A DNA stretch of 64,000 nucleotides, taken from contig CM077151.1 in NCBI GenBank assembly GCA_039583875.1, positions 20,170,326 to 20,234,325 on the forward strand. Direction: 5' to 3'. The notes below the pieces were generated by a model. The model worked only from the letters and a program-made list of their open reading frames with translations. It ran no database searches and was not told the DNA's origin. This document shows, piece after piece, positions 1-11,359 of the stretch. This stretch comes from Platanthera guangdongensis. Lineage: Eukaryota; Streptophyta; Magnoliopsida; Asparagales; Orchidaceae. The position numbers and the translations under genes are program-made. The number at the start of each line of letters is the position of its first letter. The stretch's first letter is position 1.

Positions 1-1215
1 GCAATAGGAACGTCCCGGTAAGGTGATGAAGAAGACCTTTAGTTTGTAGAACACGGCAAACATGATGCACCCATTCCACAAAGTTGTGCTTTTCACTGAG
101 AGAGATGGTAATGATTCGAAGCTATTCGCGGACTTCAGGAGAGGGAGCCGCAACACGAGCAGGAAGAGAGGAAGCAGCCGTGGAGTCCATGACAACAAGA
201 AGAAGTCGCAGCGACTTAGCAGAGCAGCCGGCGAGTAGAGGAGAAGCCGACGAGTAGAGGAGTATCAACTAGATTAGAGGAGCAGCGGCTAGGGCAGAGG
301 CCGACGAACAAGAGGGGTTGCGGGTAGTGCAGTGCACGAGCAAGAGTAAATCGCAGCGACTAGAAGAGCAACGAACAATGTTAGGCGGAGTGAGAGCGCG
401 ACTTAGAGAGGTCACGACTAGAAGAGAAGGCCGACAAGAGCAGTCCACGGCGAGAAGAGAAGAGGCCGCGACTAGAAGAGGTCCGACAAGTGCAATCCAC
501 AGTTAGAAAAGAAGAGGCCGCAACGGCTAGATAAAACCGCGCAACTGCAGTCCGCAACTCGTCAAGAAGAGGCCACAACGGCTAGAGGAAACCGCAACTG
601 GAAGAGAAAGAAGACGCCGCGTGGCAAGAAAAGTGCAACAAGCATTCCACAGCTAGAAGAAAAGAGGCCTCAATGGATAGAAGCAGACCGTAATCCGTGA
701 CGGATAGAAACAGTCCACGACAAGAAGAGATTGAGCGGGTAGAGAAGTAGACCGCGAGTAGGAACCACTGAAGCAGACCGGTGAGTAGAGAAGCAGACCG
801 GTCGAGCGGGTAGACATGCAGACCACAACGGATAGAAGCATGTCGACAGTTTAGAAGCCACAAGAGGCCAAGAGGAAGAGATCGAGCGGGTAAAGAAATG
901 GAGACCGACGAGTAGGAGGTGAACAAGGACCAGCGGATACCGGCAATAGTCCGCCCGGGAAGAAGCAGGGGATGGGGTTAAAAAAGAACATACCGCTCCA
1001 ATGGATCAGAGCTCTGATACCATGTTGAAGAATGAAGTAAATCTTGTATATTCCTCTTGAAGTGCAAATTACAAGTATGAGTACAAATATATAGGGAGAG
1101 GAGAGAGAGAGATCCCTTATACAGGATGTGGGACTATTACATGAGAAAAGAAGAAGACCTATATTGGGCCACTAAATGGGCCTTTACAAGATGTTTCCTC
1201 ATTGTTTTTCTAACA
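1..1215 (-). mobile_element. Ty1/Copia retrotransposon A, 5' part only
   Basis: A minus-strand element is cut by the left edge of the window. From right to left it has a 5' LTR (1023-1215), a primer binding site that appears on the + strand as GCTCTGATACCA (1011-1022, the usual initiator-Met-type site of plant Copia elements), a purine-rich 5' leader (191-1010) and a gag start at 190. The first gag codons encode MDSTAASSLPARVAAPSPE and then hit an in-frame TAG. Downstream residues (LSEKHNFVEWVHHV) match the gag of Copia B at 28234-28650. The repetitive GAAGCAGACCG-like leader explains the spurious frames in this area. Confidence 0.85.
1023..1215 (-). repeat. 5' LTR of Copia A (193 bp, TG...CA)
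   Basis: The repeat starts TGTTGAAG directly after the primer-binding site and ends TTTCTAACA. It carries a TATATA promoter-like stretch near 1087 (minus strand). The same LTR family recurs at 51599-52947, where it is interrupted by another insertion. Confidence 0.8.
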
Positions 1216-1458
1216 GAAAGGAAAACTAATCCTGTGTACTTCATGTTTTCTTCTGTCTTTTTTCACTTTAAAAAATGTAATCCTCACTCAAACTTTGTTT
1301 GAATTATCAAAAGTCTTAGTTATCTTTTTTTTTATCTTCTTTATGAATGCAAAGTGCTTCTTCTTCTACTTTCTTCCTGTGATTCAATAAACAGTTTCCA
1401 GCATACATGACATAATATAATCAAATTAATGTTTTCCTTATCTCCAATTTTTTTGTAG

Positions 1459-1551
1459 GTTCTTAGAAAAGCTGATATGATTCGCAAAAATGCTGTGGAG
1501 AGCATATTGGCAGAACGTGATATCTTAATATCTGTTCGCAATCCTTTTGTG
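1459..1551 (+). CDS. IRE: IRE-family AGC kinase, first visible exon (alpha-C region)
   Basis: This internal exon of 31 codons is bounded by a TTTTTTTGTAG acceptor and a GTGGGA donor. The peptide starts [15 protein letters not shown] and continues through [14 protein letters not shown], which I recognise as the start of the IRE/IREH1 kinase domain. It contains the alpha-C glutamate ([10 protein letters not shown]). The lysine of the preceding FAIK-type motif must lie in an upstream exon, because 1216-1458 is AT-rich intron with no further coding. IRE kinases are plant AGC kinases related to fungal Rim15 and animal MAST; Arabidopsis IRE affects root-hair tip growth. I cannot decide which IRE paralogue this is. 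The exon is open and in phase 0 with the next one, so the gene looks intact here. Confidence 0.93.
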
Positions 1552-1648
1552 GTGGGACAATCAACTGACTGACTTAAGTTTTATCTTTCATTTTTTAGTT
1601 TTTCTCTTAATATGGTTCTGAATGATTCCTCTACTTTAAATCTGTTAG

Positions 1649-1789
1649 GTGAGGTTCTTTTATTCATTTACATCACGTGAGAATTTATATCTTGTGATGG
1701 AGTATTTGAATGGTGGGGACCTGTATTCATTGCTAAGAAATTTAGGTTGTTTAGATGAAGATGTTACTCGGATATATATAGCAGAAGTT
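1649..1789 (+). CDS. IRE: IRE-family AGC kinase, second visible exon (hinge)
   Basis: This exon of 47 codons lies after a 97-bp intron; the acceptor is CTGTTAG and the donor is GTAAGT. It reads [20 protein letters not shown] and then [12 protein letters not shown] up to RIYIAEV. It covers kinase subdomains IV-V, including the hinge ([10 protein letters not shown]) that holds the adenine of ATP. Phase is 0 at both ends. The GTG at its 5' edge is an ordinary valine codon, not a start, and the open frame past the donor into 1790-1849 is intronic. Confidence 0.95.
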
Positions 1790-1873
1790 GTAAGTTCTCT
1801 TATGGCATGCTGCTTTCTATTTTTGAAATTTTGCTTATGTGGCCTTTAACACTATAGTACATGCAATTTCAAG

Positions 1874-1966
1874 GTTCTTGCGTTGGAATATTTACATTCG
1901 CTACGAGTGGTGCATCGAGATTTGAAGCCAGATAATTTGCTCATTGCACATGATGGTCATCTCAAG
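1874..1966 (+). CDS. IRE: IRE-family AGC kinase, third visible exon (catalytic loop)
   Basis: This exon of 31 codons follows an 84-bp intron (acceptor TTTCAAG, donor GTAATC). It encodes VLALEYLHS, then [20 protein letters not shown]. It holds the HRDLKPDN catalytic loop, with the proton-acceptor Asp, the Lys and the Mg-binding Asn all present. It ends in phase 0 just before the LTDFG motif, which is found only 32.9 kb further on. Confidence 0.95.
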
Positions 1967-2098
1967 GTAATCTGCATATTTAATTAGTAGGGCAAAATAT
2001 ACATTCTTAACTTGTTGCTCATGCCAAAATTCACTAGCCCTCATGATATAAAAAAACAATGATCTATGCAGGTATAGTGGAGATGCCTTGTTTAATTT

Positions 2099-3556
2099 TG
2101 TAGAAAGAGTAATGAGTAAATGAAGAGTGCAATTTCATTAATCCACATAAGGTGTATTTATGGCATTACAATAGACACAATTCCTGACTTACAATGTGAG
2201 ACTGAACCTACTCACATACTAATACACTTAAATAAAAATAACATACTAATATCTTCAACACTCCCCCTCAAGCTGAAGGAGAAACCTCCAACTTGGACAC
2301 ATCATAAAAAGAGAGGTAATGGTGGTTGACAATGTGGGACAAAACAGCTGCCATCGGGGCCCAACCACGTGTCACTAGGGATAATCCAAGCAGGCATAAG
2401 CCACACGTCGTTGGTCCACAAACCGGTCATCATCACGCTCAATTATCCCAAAGCTGAAACTAGGTTAACTAATAAAGGCCAAACCACCCCTACTCAACAA
2501 CGAAGAAAGATTAGGGGAGACACAAACAACACATGAAATATGCCTTGAGGCCATGTGTGACTAAGGCAAGAGTCGGGAAAGAGAGTCATCCGAGTCGCCC
2601 TCATCACGAGCACTCCGCCTCACGTGGAACACATGCATGAAGGCATATAGAACGCTCAGAGAAACAAACATCAGGAAAAAAATGACACAAAAAAAAGACA
2701 ACAACTATAAAGAACGACTGCCGGCGAGAACATGATCCATGATGCAATGAGCATAGTACATGCACAAGCCAGCGGCGAGCAGAAGGCTCAAGGAGCTGCG
2801 AGCAGAGTGCTCAAGCAATAGCGAGCAGAAGACTCAAGCAGCGACGAACAAAAGAGGGAGTCCAACACGAAACTGGATTGACCACAAAAGTGGCAGCAGG
2901 ATCAACCATCATCGAGAGTAGTAGCACGGGAATGGGGACAGGAAGCTCAACTGGATCGAAGGAGAGGAACATGCGTAGCAGCCACTCCCTCTTGAAACTG
3001 GATTGAGGGAGGAGAAGGGCGGTCCCTCCATTGACGAGAACGAGAGCAAAAGTCGCTCCCCTTGGCGATGGGTTTGAGGGAGGAGAAGAACGCTCTCCTC
3101 CGTCGACAGGAACATGGACCAGATGCTCGACTGTAGACGGGAGCAGGATCCGTCGATAGCAAAGAGCACACCAAGCAGCAACAAACGATGACGACATGAG
3201 TTTGCTATTCCTTCGACGAGAATATCAAACCATGATCACGCTGGAACTGCACGTGATCGTGGGTGAAGAAAGCAGGGCCTCCCGTCGACGGAATCAGATG
3301 CTTGTCCCGTCGACGGGAGCGGAAGAGGAACTTCCCGTCAGGATCAGGAACTGCGGAGCAAGAGGACGGAAGCAAAATATTTTTATCACAGTGGCAGGAG
3401 AAACAATGTTGACAGGAGCCCTAAACGGCCAATACGGATTATACGTGCTTTGATTCCATGTAGAAAGAGTAATAAAAAAATGAAAAGTGCATATATATTC
3501 ATCCACATTGAGGGTATTTATATCATTACAATAGACAATTCCCGGCTCACGATATG
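2099..3556 (-). mobile_element. Short non-autonomous Copia-type LTR element
   Basis: The left LTR (2099-2260, TGTAGAAAGAG...TTCAACA) is followed by the plant Copia polypurine tract seen in reverse (CTCCCCCTCAAGCTGAAG). The right LTR starts at 3459 directly after GCTTTGATTCCA, a decayed reverse primer-binding site, and can be followed to about 3556, where it is cut off against a Gypsy LTR. Only about 1.2 kb separates the LTRs. I see no gag, integrase or reverse transcriptase motif in it, so the element must have depended on enzymes from relatives. The several open frames at 2811-3453 look like chance. Confidence 0.7.
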
Positions 3557-4015
3557 AACGAGAATGGGTTTGGGCTTCCGGTGGAGGGTTTTGGGAGTGG
3601 GAAAATGAAGGGTAGTGTTAGGGGATACCTTGGAGTGAAAGAAAACTACCCAGGAGTCGTCACCTAGGGTTCCACATAATCGACACCGTGGCGGGATCGC
3701 AGGATTCCAGGAATTATTTCACCAAAATCTACTATGACCTCAAAACCAACCCTTACTCACCTATTTATAAGAAATCAAAACTAGGGCATCCCGCAATCAA
3801 CGACTATGATTGACCGGGTGCGGGACCACTCAAAACACATGAAAATAAATCCAAAAATACTAAAGTAGCATATGATTTTGACTCGCGACAACCATCCGGA
3901 CACATCCACGGAGTCGGATCGGCGTTCCGATCAAGCCTTCCTGCTGGAATATACGAACGTAGGTCCCGCCTTGCGACGAACCTCTCTTGGCACACGATCT
4001 GATGGCTCCTCATCA
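3557..4015 (-). repeat. 3' LTR of the Gypsy chromovirus (truncated)
   Basis: Reading the minus strand, a purine tract AATCGGGGGGAG is followed by the LTR start TGATGAGGAG at 4015. A TATAAATAG promoter-like box lies at 3761-3770 (minus). Blocks such as GTGTCCGGAT, GTCGCGAGTCAAAA and AGGTGACGACT match the solo LTR at 51681-52851 in order. The end near 3557 is broken. Confidence 0.75.
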
Positions 4016-4037
4016 ACTCCCCCCGATTGAAAATCCT

Positions 4038-4481
4038 TTATCTCCGATGAATAGAGACGATCATACTGAAGTCGAAGTCCAGGGCGAGTCGGTCGAGCTC
4101 TGCGGGTAGTATCCAAGCGTCATCCGCATCTGGGCGGCCCTGCCAATGTACCAAGTAGCGACATCGTGACCCGTCGGTGGTGGTAACGAACTGGTGGGAT
4201 CTGACCTCTGTGATGCTCTCATCGCTCATCTCTCGAGTGGTGGATCCCGATGTGATCGCCGATGTCAACGGTGGAGCCAAGGTAGACGAATCTCCAGGTG
4301 GGCGGGTCTCAGCAATGGGCGTACTGTGGTGGCCATCAGACGAAGGTGGACTATGAAGGTGGTAAGGTAACAAGAGTGGGGATGGGGGTGGCTGGGTGTA
4401 TCCACTGCTTGGATCCACATACTCGTGAGGCTTGTGGTGTGGCGCCAGATCCTCAACATTAAATACTGAATGAATTCCCAT
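4038..4481 (-). pseudogene. Gypsy integrase C-terminus with chromodomain
   Basis: This 147-residue open segment begins GIHSVFNVEDLAPH, a typical Gypsy pol tail after the integrase core. A proline/serine-rich linker follows, and it ends with RYLVHWQGRPDADDAWI and a run of hydrophobic and acidic residues. The latter matches a chromodomain (the Y-V-W-G-W framework), which in chromoviruses targets integration to marked chromatin. It is separated from the core by frameshifts. Confidence 0.72.
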
Positions 4482-4707
4482 ACTTGACGGAATATCTAGT
4501 CAGTAGGCGTTTGCCTCCATACGACTTATAATAGAGTAGGGGCCTATTCGCCCGACGCTTAGTTTTTTGGCAGGCCCCGAAGGGATCCTCTCAGGGCGGA
4601 TTCACACCATTACCTTTTCTCCTACTTGAAATACTTGTTCCTGCCTTCGCTTATCTGCATGTGTTTTGTAATTATCATTGCTCGTTATTATCAGTCGGCA
4701 AACCGAC

Positions 4708-5649
4708 TCATGCAAAAGACTCAGCAGACTCACTAGGGCTCGACTCTAAAGGGCTAGGAATGAGGTCTATAGACTTCCTAAGGTCATCTCCTGACACTAC
4801 ATGAAATGGACTCATCCCAATAGACCTATTGACTGAACTGTTGTAGGCAAACTTTGCGACTGGAAGGTCAAGATCCCAACTACCTACATGCTCTCCTACT
4901 AGACATCGCAATAAGTTCCCTGAGCTACGGTTGACCCTCAGTCTGCCCGTCCGATTGTGAGTGATATGCCAGGAGATCCTAAGAATTGTGCCAGTCTTGT
5001 GACATAGGGTATTCCAATAATAACTCATGAATCAAGCATCGCGGTCTGACACGATAAATTTAGGTAGGCCGTGTAATCTAAAGACTTCCCTCATAAAGAT
5101 GGATGCTACGTGTGAAGCATCCGCCATCTTGCGACAAGCAATAAAATGCACCATCTTCGAAAACCGATCAATCACCACGAAGATGGAATCGTGTCGACGA
5201 AGAATACGGGAAAGCCCGAGCACGAAGTCCATGCTGATGTCCTCCTAAGGGCGATGTGGGACTGGTAAATGCGTGTACAGACCCGCTTTCTGCTTTGTGC
5301 CCTTCACCGTATGACAGATACGACAGTGATGGACAACTCGAGCCACATCCTTCTTGAGATTGGGCCAGTAGAGGCGATCCTCAACAATGACAATAGACTT
5401 ATCCCGCCCAAAGTGCCCAACGGCACCGCCCGTGTGCTACTCCCAAATCAGGTAATCGCGATAGGAAGTTTGAGGTATGCATAAGCGGGAGCCCCAGTAC
5501 AAATATCCCTCAATGATTTGATAACACTCAACATGGTCTGGGGGGTATTGGGACAAGACGAAATAAATCTCGCCAAAATCGGGGCATGTTGGGTGATCTA
5601 GAATAACTCTCTCAAGCCCGTCTACTCGTGCAGTCATCGTATGGAGCAA
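4708..5649 (-). pseudogene. Gypsy integrase (zinc-binding and catalytic core)
   Basis: Read leftwards from 5649, the first part holds the linker region with YLYWGSRLCIP. The HHCRICH-type zinc-binding stretch follows in the next frame. The core starts [20 protein letters not shown] with a phenylalanine-rich RFSKMVHFI strand and [10 protein letters not shown], holding the first two catalytic Asp. The third region continues in another frame to VNRSIGMSPFHVVSG. At least two frame changes separate the parts. Confidence 0.78.
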
Positions 5650-5686
5650 GGAGACACGACGACTCAGAGCGTCGATCGACTTGTTC

Positions 5687-6612
5687 TCAAAACCAGCTCG
5701 GTGTTTGAGAACGTAATGAAAATCCTGTACGTACTCGACCCACTTGGCGTGTCAGTGTCCCAACTTGCGCTGCGAATCTAAATATCGTAACGCCTGATGA
5801 TCTGAATAGAGCACAAACTCCCGGGGAAGGAGATACCAGAAACTTGCCCATGTGGGGCCGCAACACCTGCGTCATAACTCTCATAAATGTACTGGGGGCA
5901 TTAGAGCCCAAATGCTATGACTAGCCACTTGTACGATTACGTTGACGCCTACGCAACCCGTGAGTATGACCACCTCGAGGCGCTCGTACTCACGGACGGC
6001 TCAACCTGACCCTTGGATTTCTCCTTGGGTTGCGTAGGCGTCAACATAATCTTCCTCCCCTTATCATAAAAGTCACGTATTCGAGCGGCTTAAACACGTG
6101 ACGTCACGATCAAAAAGCCAGGGGCGTCCAAGCAGCACCTGGGCAACGTCCATATGAATGGCGCCACATCAGATCCGATCTTGAATTGAGGCGACGCTGA
6201 TCGGGAGGAGGCAGCGCTGAGTAACCTAAATCGCCGTCTTGTCAAGGCAGATAACACGATAAGGGTGAGGGTGAGACTCGGCCTTCACGTGCATGCGGTT
6301 AAGACCCTTCTGGGCCATGATGTTCTCACAAATCTCACTATTGATGGCAAGCTTGCAAGGACTGCCTGCGCTAGGAAAGTAAGCATAAAATATGGTAGTG
6401 CGGCGCTGGTCCTCATCTGCACATGGGGTATGCAGGAGGCGCCTAATCACTCCCACCTCCAAGGATCGCTCAACGTCGCTCTCCCGACCCTCCCCGACAG
6501 TGTCTGTGATCTTCTCAGTAACCTCCTCATCATCCTCTAAACCCTGCTTCTCGTCTTCAACTAGCAGGTTCCGCGTGGGCACTGTGCCGCCACGTGTCTT
6601 CTGCAAGAACAT
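5687..6612 (-). pseudogene. Gypsy protease and remnant of reverse transcriptase
   Basis: The protease region (6226-6612) reads CKLAINSEICENI where family members have an (I)D-(S/G)-G-S-C type site, so the catalytic Asp appears replaced by Asn. It goes on to HPHPYRV. Beyond it, a linker (YDKGRKIMLTPTQPKEK) is followed almost at once by SNAPSTFMRVMTQVL and GKFLV, which belongs in the middle of RT just before the YxDD box. The N-terminal half of RT has therefore been deleted. The junction lies in an inverted repeat (5941-5959 with 6027-6045). Confidence 0.72.
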
Positions 6613-7867
6613 CTATAACACAAAATACCCCCAGATCGCTGGCCATCAGTGGCGACGGCCTTGCCCTTTGTGTCTGTGGGGACACGTGGGGGCGCGACCG
6701 CTGTGGTCTGGGGCGTACCGGGTTTTTTTATACGTCGAGGTATCATTCCGAGAGGGGAACTGCCGCGTGCTAGATAACCAGATGTACTGCTCGTACTCTA
6801 GGAGCTAAAAAAAATCTTCAACGGTCTCTACTTGGTTCAAAATTAGCTCTCTCAGCGTAGGCCCACCTTAAAAAGATTTAATCAACGGCCTCTCCTCCAA
6901 AATGCCACTCTTAATAACAAGCCCGTCGAAGAGAGCCATATACTCAGCGACAGTGAGTGTCCCCTGTCGTAAGTTTTGCAACCGCTCAAACAACTGGCCA
7001 CGACAGGACGCGGGAAGGTACTTCTCTTTTAGCCTTTGCTTCATTTCATCCCATCGGGGGATGGGATAATCACCATCTCCCTCAATAGCTCTCTCAACAC
7101 TTGTCCAAAACACTTTGACTCGTCCGATTAGCTTCATTTTGGCGAAGCGAACACAACGTTCGTTGCTCATATCGTACCACTCAAAGTAATGGTCCATGTC
7201 GAGGAGCTAATCACTAAAGGACTTCGGGTCCAGGTGTCCATCGGAGGTAGGGGCCTCGATGCGAATATGACAGGTGATGTCAAAAGTGGTATCCACCACG
7301 CCGTGGGTCAGGATACTCCTCTGGGTAGTCATCATGGGCATAATCACATCGAGCGGGTGGGGGACCACACTCTCTCCGACCTGTTTGATAGAACTTATCA
7401 AGGAGATAGTCACGACGACTGTATGGAGGCACACGATCTCTAGGATCCGGCTGAGGCTGCCAGGGCATACGATACTCGTCACCCTGGTGCGGGGGTCTAT
7501 CACAAGCCGGAGCTTGTCTATTCTCAATCGCAAGATCAGGAGTCCGCCTCGCTGGCGGTGCTTGGGCTCGGGGAGGAATTTCACGACGGTAACGGTCTAC
7601 GGGAGGCTGACCATCCACCAGACGCTAGTTCAGACGAGGGGGAACATCCGGGTCATCCTCTAGCGAATCATCGTGCTGTGTAGGAGGGTTCTAGATATTT
7701 TCTAAGTGTTCCAAACGAAGGTGTACCTCGACAAGATCATGACGCTCATCGTCGAACTGGGTACCTAAAGCATCTAGACGATCTAGGATCCGACATTGAA
7801 AGTCAGCCAAAGCGACACTTGAATTCGAGCTAGCCGCTCGGTCGTCGGTGACTAATGGATCTGACAT
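6561..7867 (-). pseudogene. Gypsy gag with CCHC zinc knuckle
   Basis: The start codon is at 7865-7867 and the N-terminus reads MSDPLVTDDRAASSNS. A central gag domain at 6868-7197 contains FAKMKLIGRVKVFWTS and RWDEMKQRLKEKYLP, typical of Gypsy gag. The zinc knuckle at 6561-6620 reads CYRCSCRRHVAAQC, which keeps the C-x2-C-x4-H-x4-C spacing. Several stops and frame changes break it. A related gag lies at 55413-55667. Confidence 0.78.
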
Positions 7868-8610
7868 TCAGATTTGGCTATAAACTATTTTTTTAAATAT
7901 TTTTTGAAGTGCATTTAATGATTTAGCAAAAGGTCGTCATACAAATTTCCGCAAACCTAAGGTTTTAAAGTGCAAGCCGGTAAGTTATAGACTTATAGCC
8001 TTTATGAGTTTATGTATTCTAAATTTTTAAATATTTAAAAATTTGTATTTGAAATACTTACCAATTGTTTATTTTTTTAGTGTCCAATACAAACAGAAAG
8101 TATTCAGTGTTGGTACTATATCATGTGCTACATGATTGACATAGTTGATGCTCTTAGAATTGTGTCAATGTCATTATTGGTAAGTTAAGTGCATGTAAAT
8201 TAGTAATTGATACAATGATAATAATTATGTTAAATTGATTTTAACAAAATTTTTTTACTGCAGATCTATGATGGAGTGACACAATTTTCGCCTTTAAAAA
8301 TAGATAATATTAGAAATAGGATTTGTGCTTATATAATCAATAATTGTGCTTGCTCAATTTCATTGTTCATACTTGTATAGATGTAGAACAAATAAAAATT
8401 ATCTTCTTTACTCTTTTAAATGACAATGGTCTTTAATTCTTTATATTTTAAATGATCTTTAAATTGTTTTTTGTGTAAAATAATCGTAGATTGCAGTTCA
8501 TTTGATAGTTTTTTAAATTGTTCATTGTGATGATTTATTTAGCTTAAGATTAGCCTGTTATTTCATTGTCCAGACTTAACTCTGCAATCTATAGGTCCTT
8601 TTGGTGAAAG
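7868..8610 (+). other. AT-rich stretch upstream of the hAT gene, no gene recognised
   Basis: This is mostly AT-rich DNA with no long reading frame. It probably contains the 5' end, leader and an intron of hAT-1 (CTATAG acceptor-like sequence at about 8590 just before its ATG). I could not find a terminal inverted repeat. Confidence 0.4.
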
Positions 8611-8793
8611 ATGGAAGACCAAAATAACAACAGTCTTGCTCCATCCATTGATATCAATGACCTTGATCCAAAAATAGATCCTAAAAGAAAAACAAAGTCA
8701 AATGACCCTGGTTGGAAATATGATCATTGACCCGACATAAAAGATAAAAATACAGTTAAATATAATTTTTGTGATAGATTGATAAAATGTGGT

Positions 8794-10591
8794 TGTTGAT
8801 GCACAAAAAAGTGGAGGAAAGGAGAGGGGGAGTCCGCGGGAGTAGCAGATAACGGGTGTGTTCGGTCTCATAGGCTGATATGAGCTGATGAGGTTGATGA
8901 AGATGCAGGGAAAAGCTTCTGAGTGCTCGAGAGTGGAGCAAACACTTGATCAAGTGTTGCAGGGATAGAGGAAAGGTGGATGCTGATCCGAGTGCGGATA
9001 TGGCCGGGAGGTTGATGAGAAACTATCGAGCAGACGATTACTTTGACGGTTGGGTTTGCAGGTTGATGCCGAGAGAGGTGAGTTGAGAAGAAGAGGGGGT
9101 CGCTAGCAGCGACAACAGCAGACTTCGCCCGCCGCGGCTTAAATGCCACTTTTGCGACGAGCTTTACTTTAATTATAATTCAGTATTACAGCTTGAGTTG
9201 CACCTTTACATGGAAAGTAAATAAAGGGTACAAAAGGAGGCTGGCTGCTAAGAAAAGAAGTTGCCAGGAGGCCGCACAGACTGGGCAGAGAGGTTGGCTG
9301 ACCGCACGAATAACTGATCCCGCAGCTCGCTAGACTAAGCCAAGCGGACTGCGCGTTCAGGCAAAGAGGACAGTTATGGTCGCGCGGACATGAAAGCTGT
9401 GTCCGCAGGACTTGATGCCTTGGCCTTGTCGTCGGTTGTCCTGTCTCTCCCCCCTCAAATGAGAGGTATGAGGGGGCTATTTATAGGCCCGAAGAGGTAA
9501 CGGCTTTTGGTAACATCACCCCCGATGAGTTGGTGAGTTGTGCGAGTAGAACGAGGAGTCTGCCGAGTCCGCACCATGCTGTGCGGTTAGGGACTTGTCT
9601 TCTGGAGTTGATTTGTTGTTTGGCAGACTGGGATGAGTCCGCCTCTGCTGTACTAAGCGAGCCCGCGCCGAGTTATGTGAGCTGAAGAGTTGTCCGCCCG
9701 CTGCTGGGAAGAAGCGGGTGCTGGAAAGCTGAGCGACGGACTGTATGAGGAGTCCGCCTCTGTTGCAAGGAAGCGTGCTGGTGGAAAGGGTTTGCCAATG
9801 CAGGCAGACTGAAGAGTTGGACTGCATAACGAGTCCGCGCAGCCCATGGCAGACGATATGGGTCCGCTGAATGTTGTGCGGATTGGCGGAGAGCTGAAGC
9901 AAGTCCACGCTCCGTAGGCAGACTGAGATAGAGTCCGCGAACTGCAAGCGGACGAGAGCTGGTCGACTGAGCGACCTGGTGGACTAAAGAAGCGGGTCGC
10001 CCCCTCTGCTGCAGGCCGCCTCCTGTTGGACGGCCTGGAGATTGTTTCCCTCTGTTTGACGACCTAAAGGCAGGTCGCCGACTGCCGGGCGGACTGAGAT
10101 GGCGTAGGTCGCACCCGCTGGTCCGACGACCTGAAGTTCGTTGCCTATCGTTGAGCGACCTGGAGTCAGGTCGCCTGGCGATGTGGCGGTTCGGCTTGCT
10201 TGCGCGACTTGCAGGAGTAGGCAGAAGGCCGTAACTCCTGCCGAGCATGCTACTACATGGTGGTCTGGGCGGATAGGAATCCGAGTCCGCCACTTAGTTG
10301 GATAGTTCGCATCTGTTGTGGCAAAGTGAATCTGTGGGGTTAGCTGATCAAACCGCGTGGCTTGCAGGGGCGGACTGAGGAAGCAGACTGCAGCCACTGC
10401 AGAACAAGCGGCTTCTGCGCGACCTGGGTGGTCAGACCGGGGAGACCGCCCTTACCACGCGGCCTGAGCGGACAGAGAAGTCTGTTCTCCCATCCTTGGA
10501 GGACTGGTCGCGACCTCCAGGGTGAACCTGGATCAGGCCGCGACTTGCAAGCTGGCTACCTTGGGAGGGATCGCCAATTTCTAGGTTAACA
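8794..10591 (-). repeat. Left (3') LTR of the gag-only Gypsy element
   Basis: This 1798-bp LTR carries many GAGTCCGC / GCGGACT and CGACCTG words. It contains about 282 bp (about 10214-10495) that are absent from the right LTR, where GCAGGAG is joined directly to GGAGGACTGG. Long open frames on the minus strand here (for example 9516-10397) follow from this GC-rich repetition and are not genes. Confidence 0.8.
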
Positions 10592-10739
10592 TAATCCCCG
10601 CACTTTTTTACGTCCCGAAGGGAACATCGAAAAAGTAGGAGACCCACGAAAATCGAGATACACCCCTTGGAAAAGTAAGAGGTAATGAGAGATTGAACCT
10701 AATGTCTCTTCTTGGAAGGAGTTTGCCAATGCCTATGTT

Positions 10740-11350
10740 TTTCCTGCAAAGGAAAAGTTTATGCAGGAAAAAAATGGGGGTACATCTCGTGTGTACCTGA
10801 ATTGGTTTGCAAAATAAAGAAGACGTGAATGTCTTCCACTAAGCTCCGCAAAACAAAGATGAGAAGAAGTCACAAAAGAATAATAACTTGCAAGTACCTG
10901 AAGGAGGCTTGCAAACACCTGTTATCTTCTGCAAAAGGAAGAGTAAGCAGTAGACGTGAAAGAAAAATGAGTTGCATGTACCTGAAGGGGACTTGCAAGC
11001 GTCTGCTAGTCTCTGCAAAAGAGAAGTTATACGCAAATATGATATATAAAAGTTAGCTGCAAGTACCCGAAGGGAACTTGCAAATACCCGCTAATCTCTG
11101 CAAAAGGAAGAGTAAGAAACAGATATGATATATAAAAGTAAGGTGCAAGTACCTGAAGGAAACTTGTAAATACCTGCTAATCTCTGCAAAAGGAAGAGTA
11201 AGAAGCAAATATGATATATAAAAGTAAGCTGCAAGTACCTGAAGAGAACTTGCAAATACCTGTTAATCTCTGCAAAAGGAATAGTAAGAATCAAATATGA
11301 TATATAAAAGTAAGCCGCAAGTACCTGTATGGAACTTGCGAATACTAACT
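10740..11350. repeat. Tandem array, unit about 85 bp
   Basis: The word CTGCAAAAG recurs at 10929, 11013, 11098, 11183 and 11270, giving spacings of 84, 85, 85 and 87 bp, with more degenerate units to the left. Each unit also carries GCAAGTACCTGAAGG and CTTGCAAATACC. The array lies just inside the 3' end of the gag-only Gypsy element, and the short frames on both strands come from the repetition. Confidence 0.85.
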
Positions 11351-11359
11351 GCTGATACA

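Larger units (their letters stand above)
3557..7867 (-). mobile_element. Decayed Ty3/Gypsy chromovirus, 5' LTR missing
   Basis: On the minus strand the order is gag, CCHC, protease, a short RT remnant, integrase, chromodomain and 3' LTR. The right end stops exactly around the gag ATG (7865-7867) with no leader, primer site or 5' LTR beyond it. The left end is a truncated 3' LTR joined to the small Copia LTR. Most of reverse transcriptase and RNase H is absent. The LTR is of the same family as the solo LTR at 51681-52851. Confidence 0.85.

Noticed and set aside
9516..10397. Overlapping minus-strand open frames of up to 206 codons
   Set aside because: They lie in the GC-rich LTR of the gag-only Gypsy, recur in the second LTR in altered form and have the low-complexity composition of the repeat.
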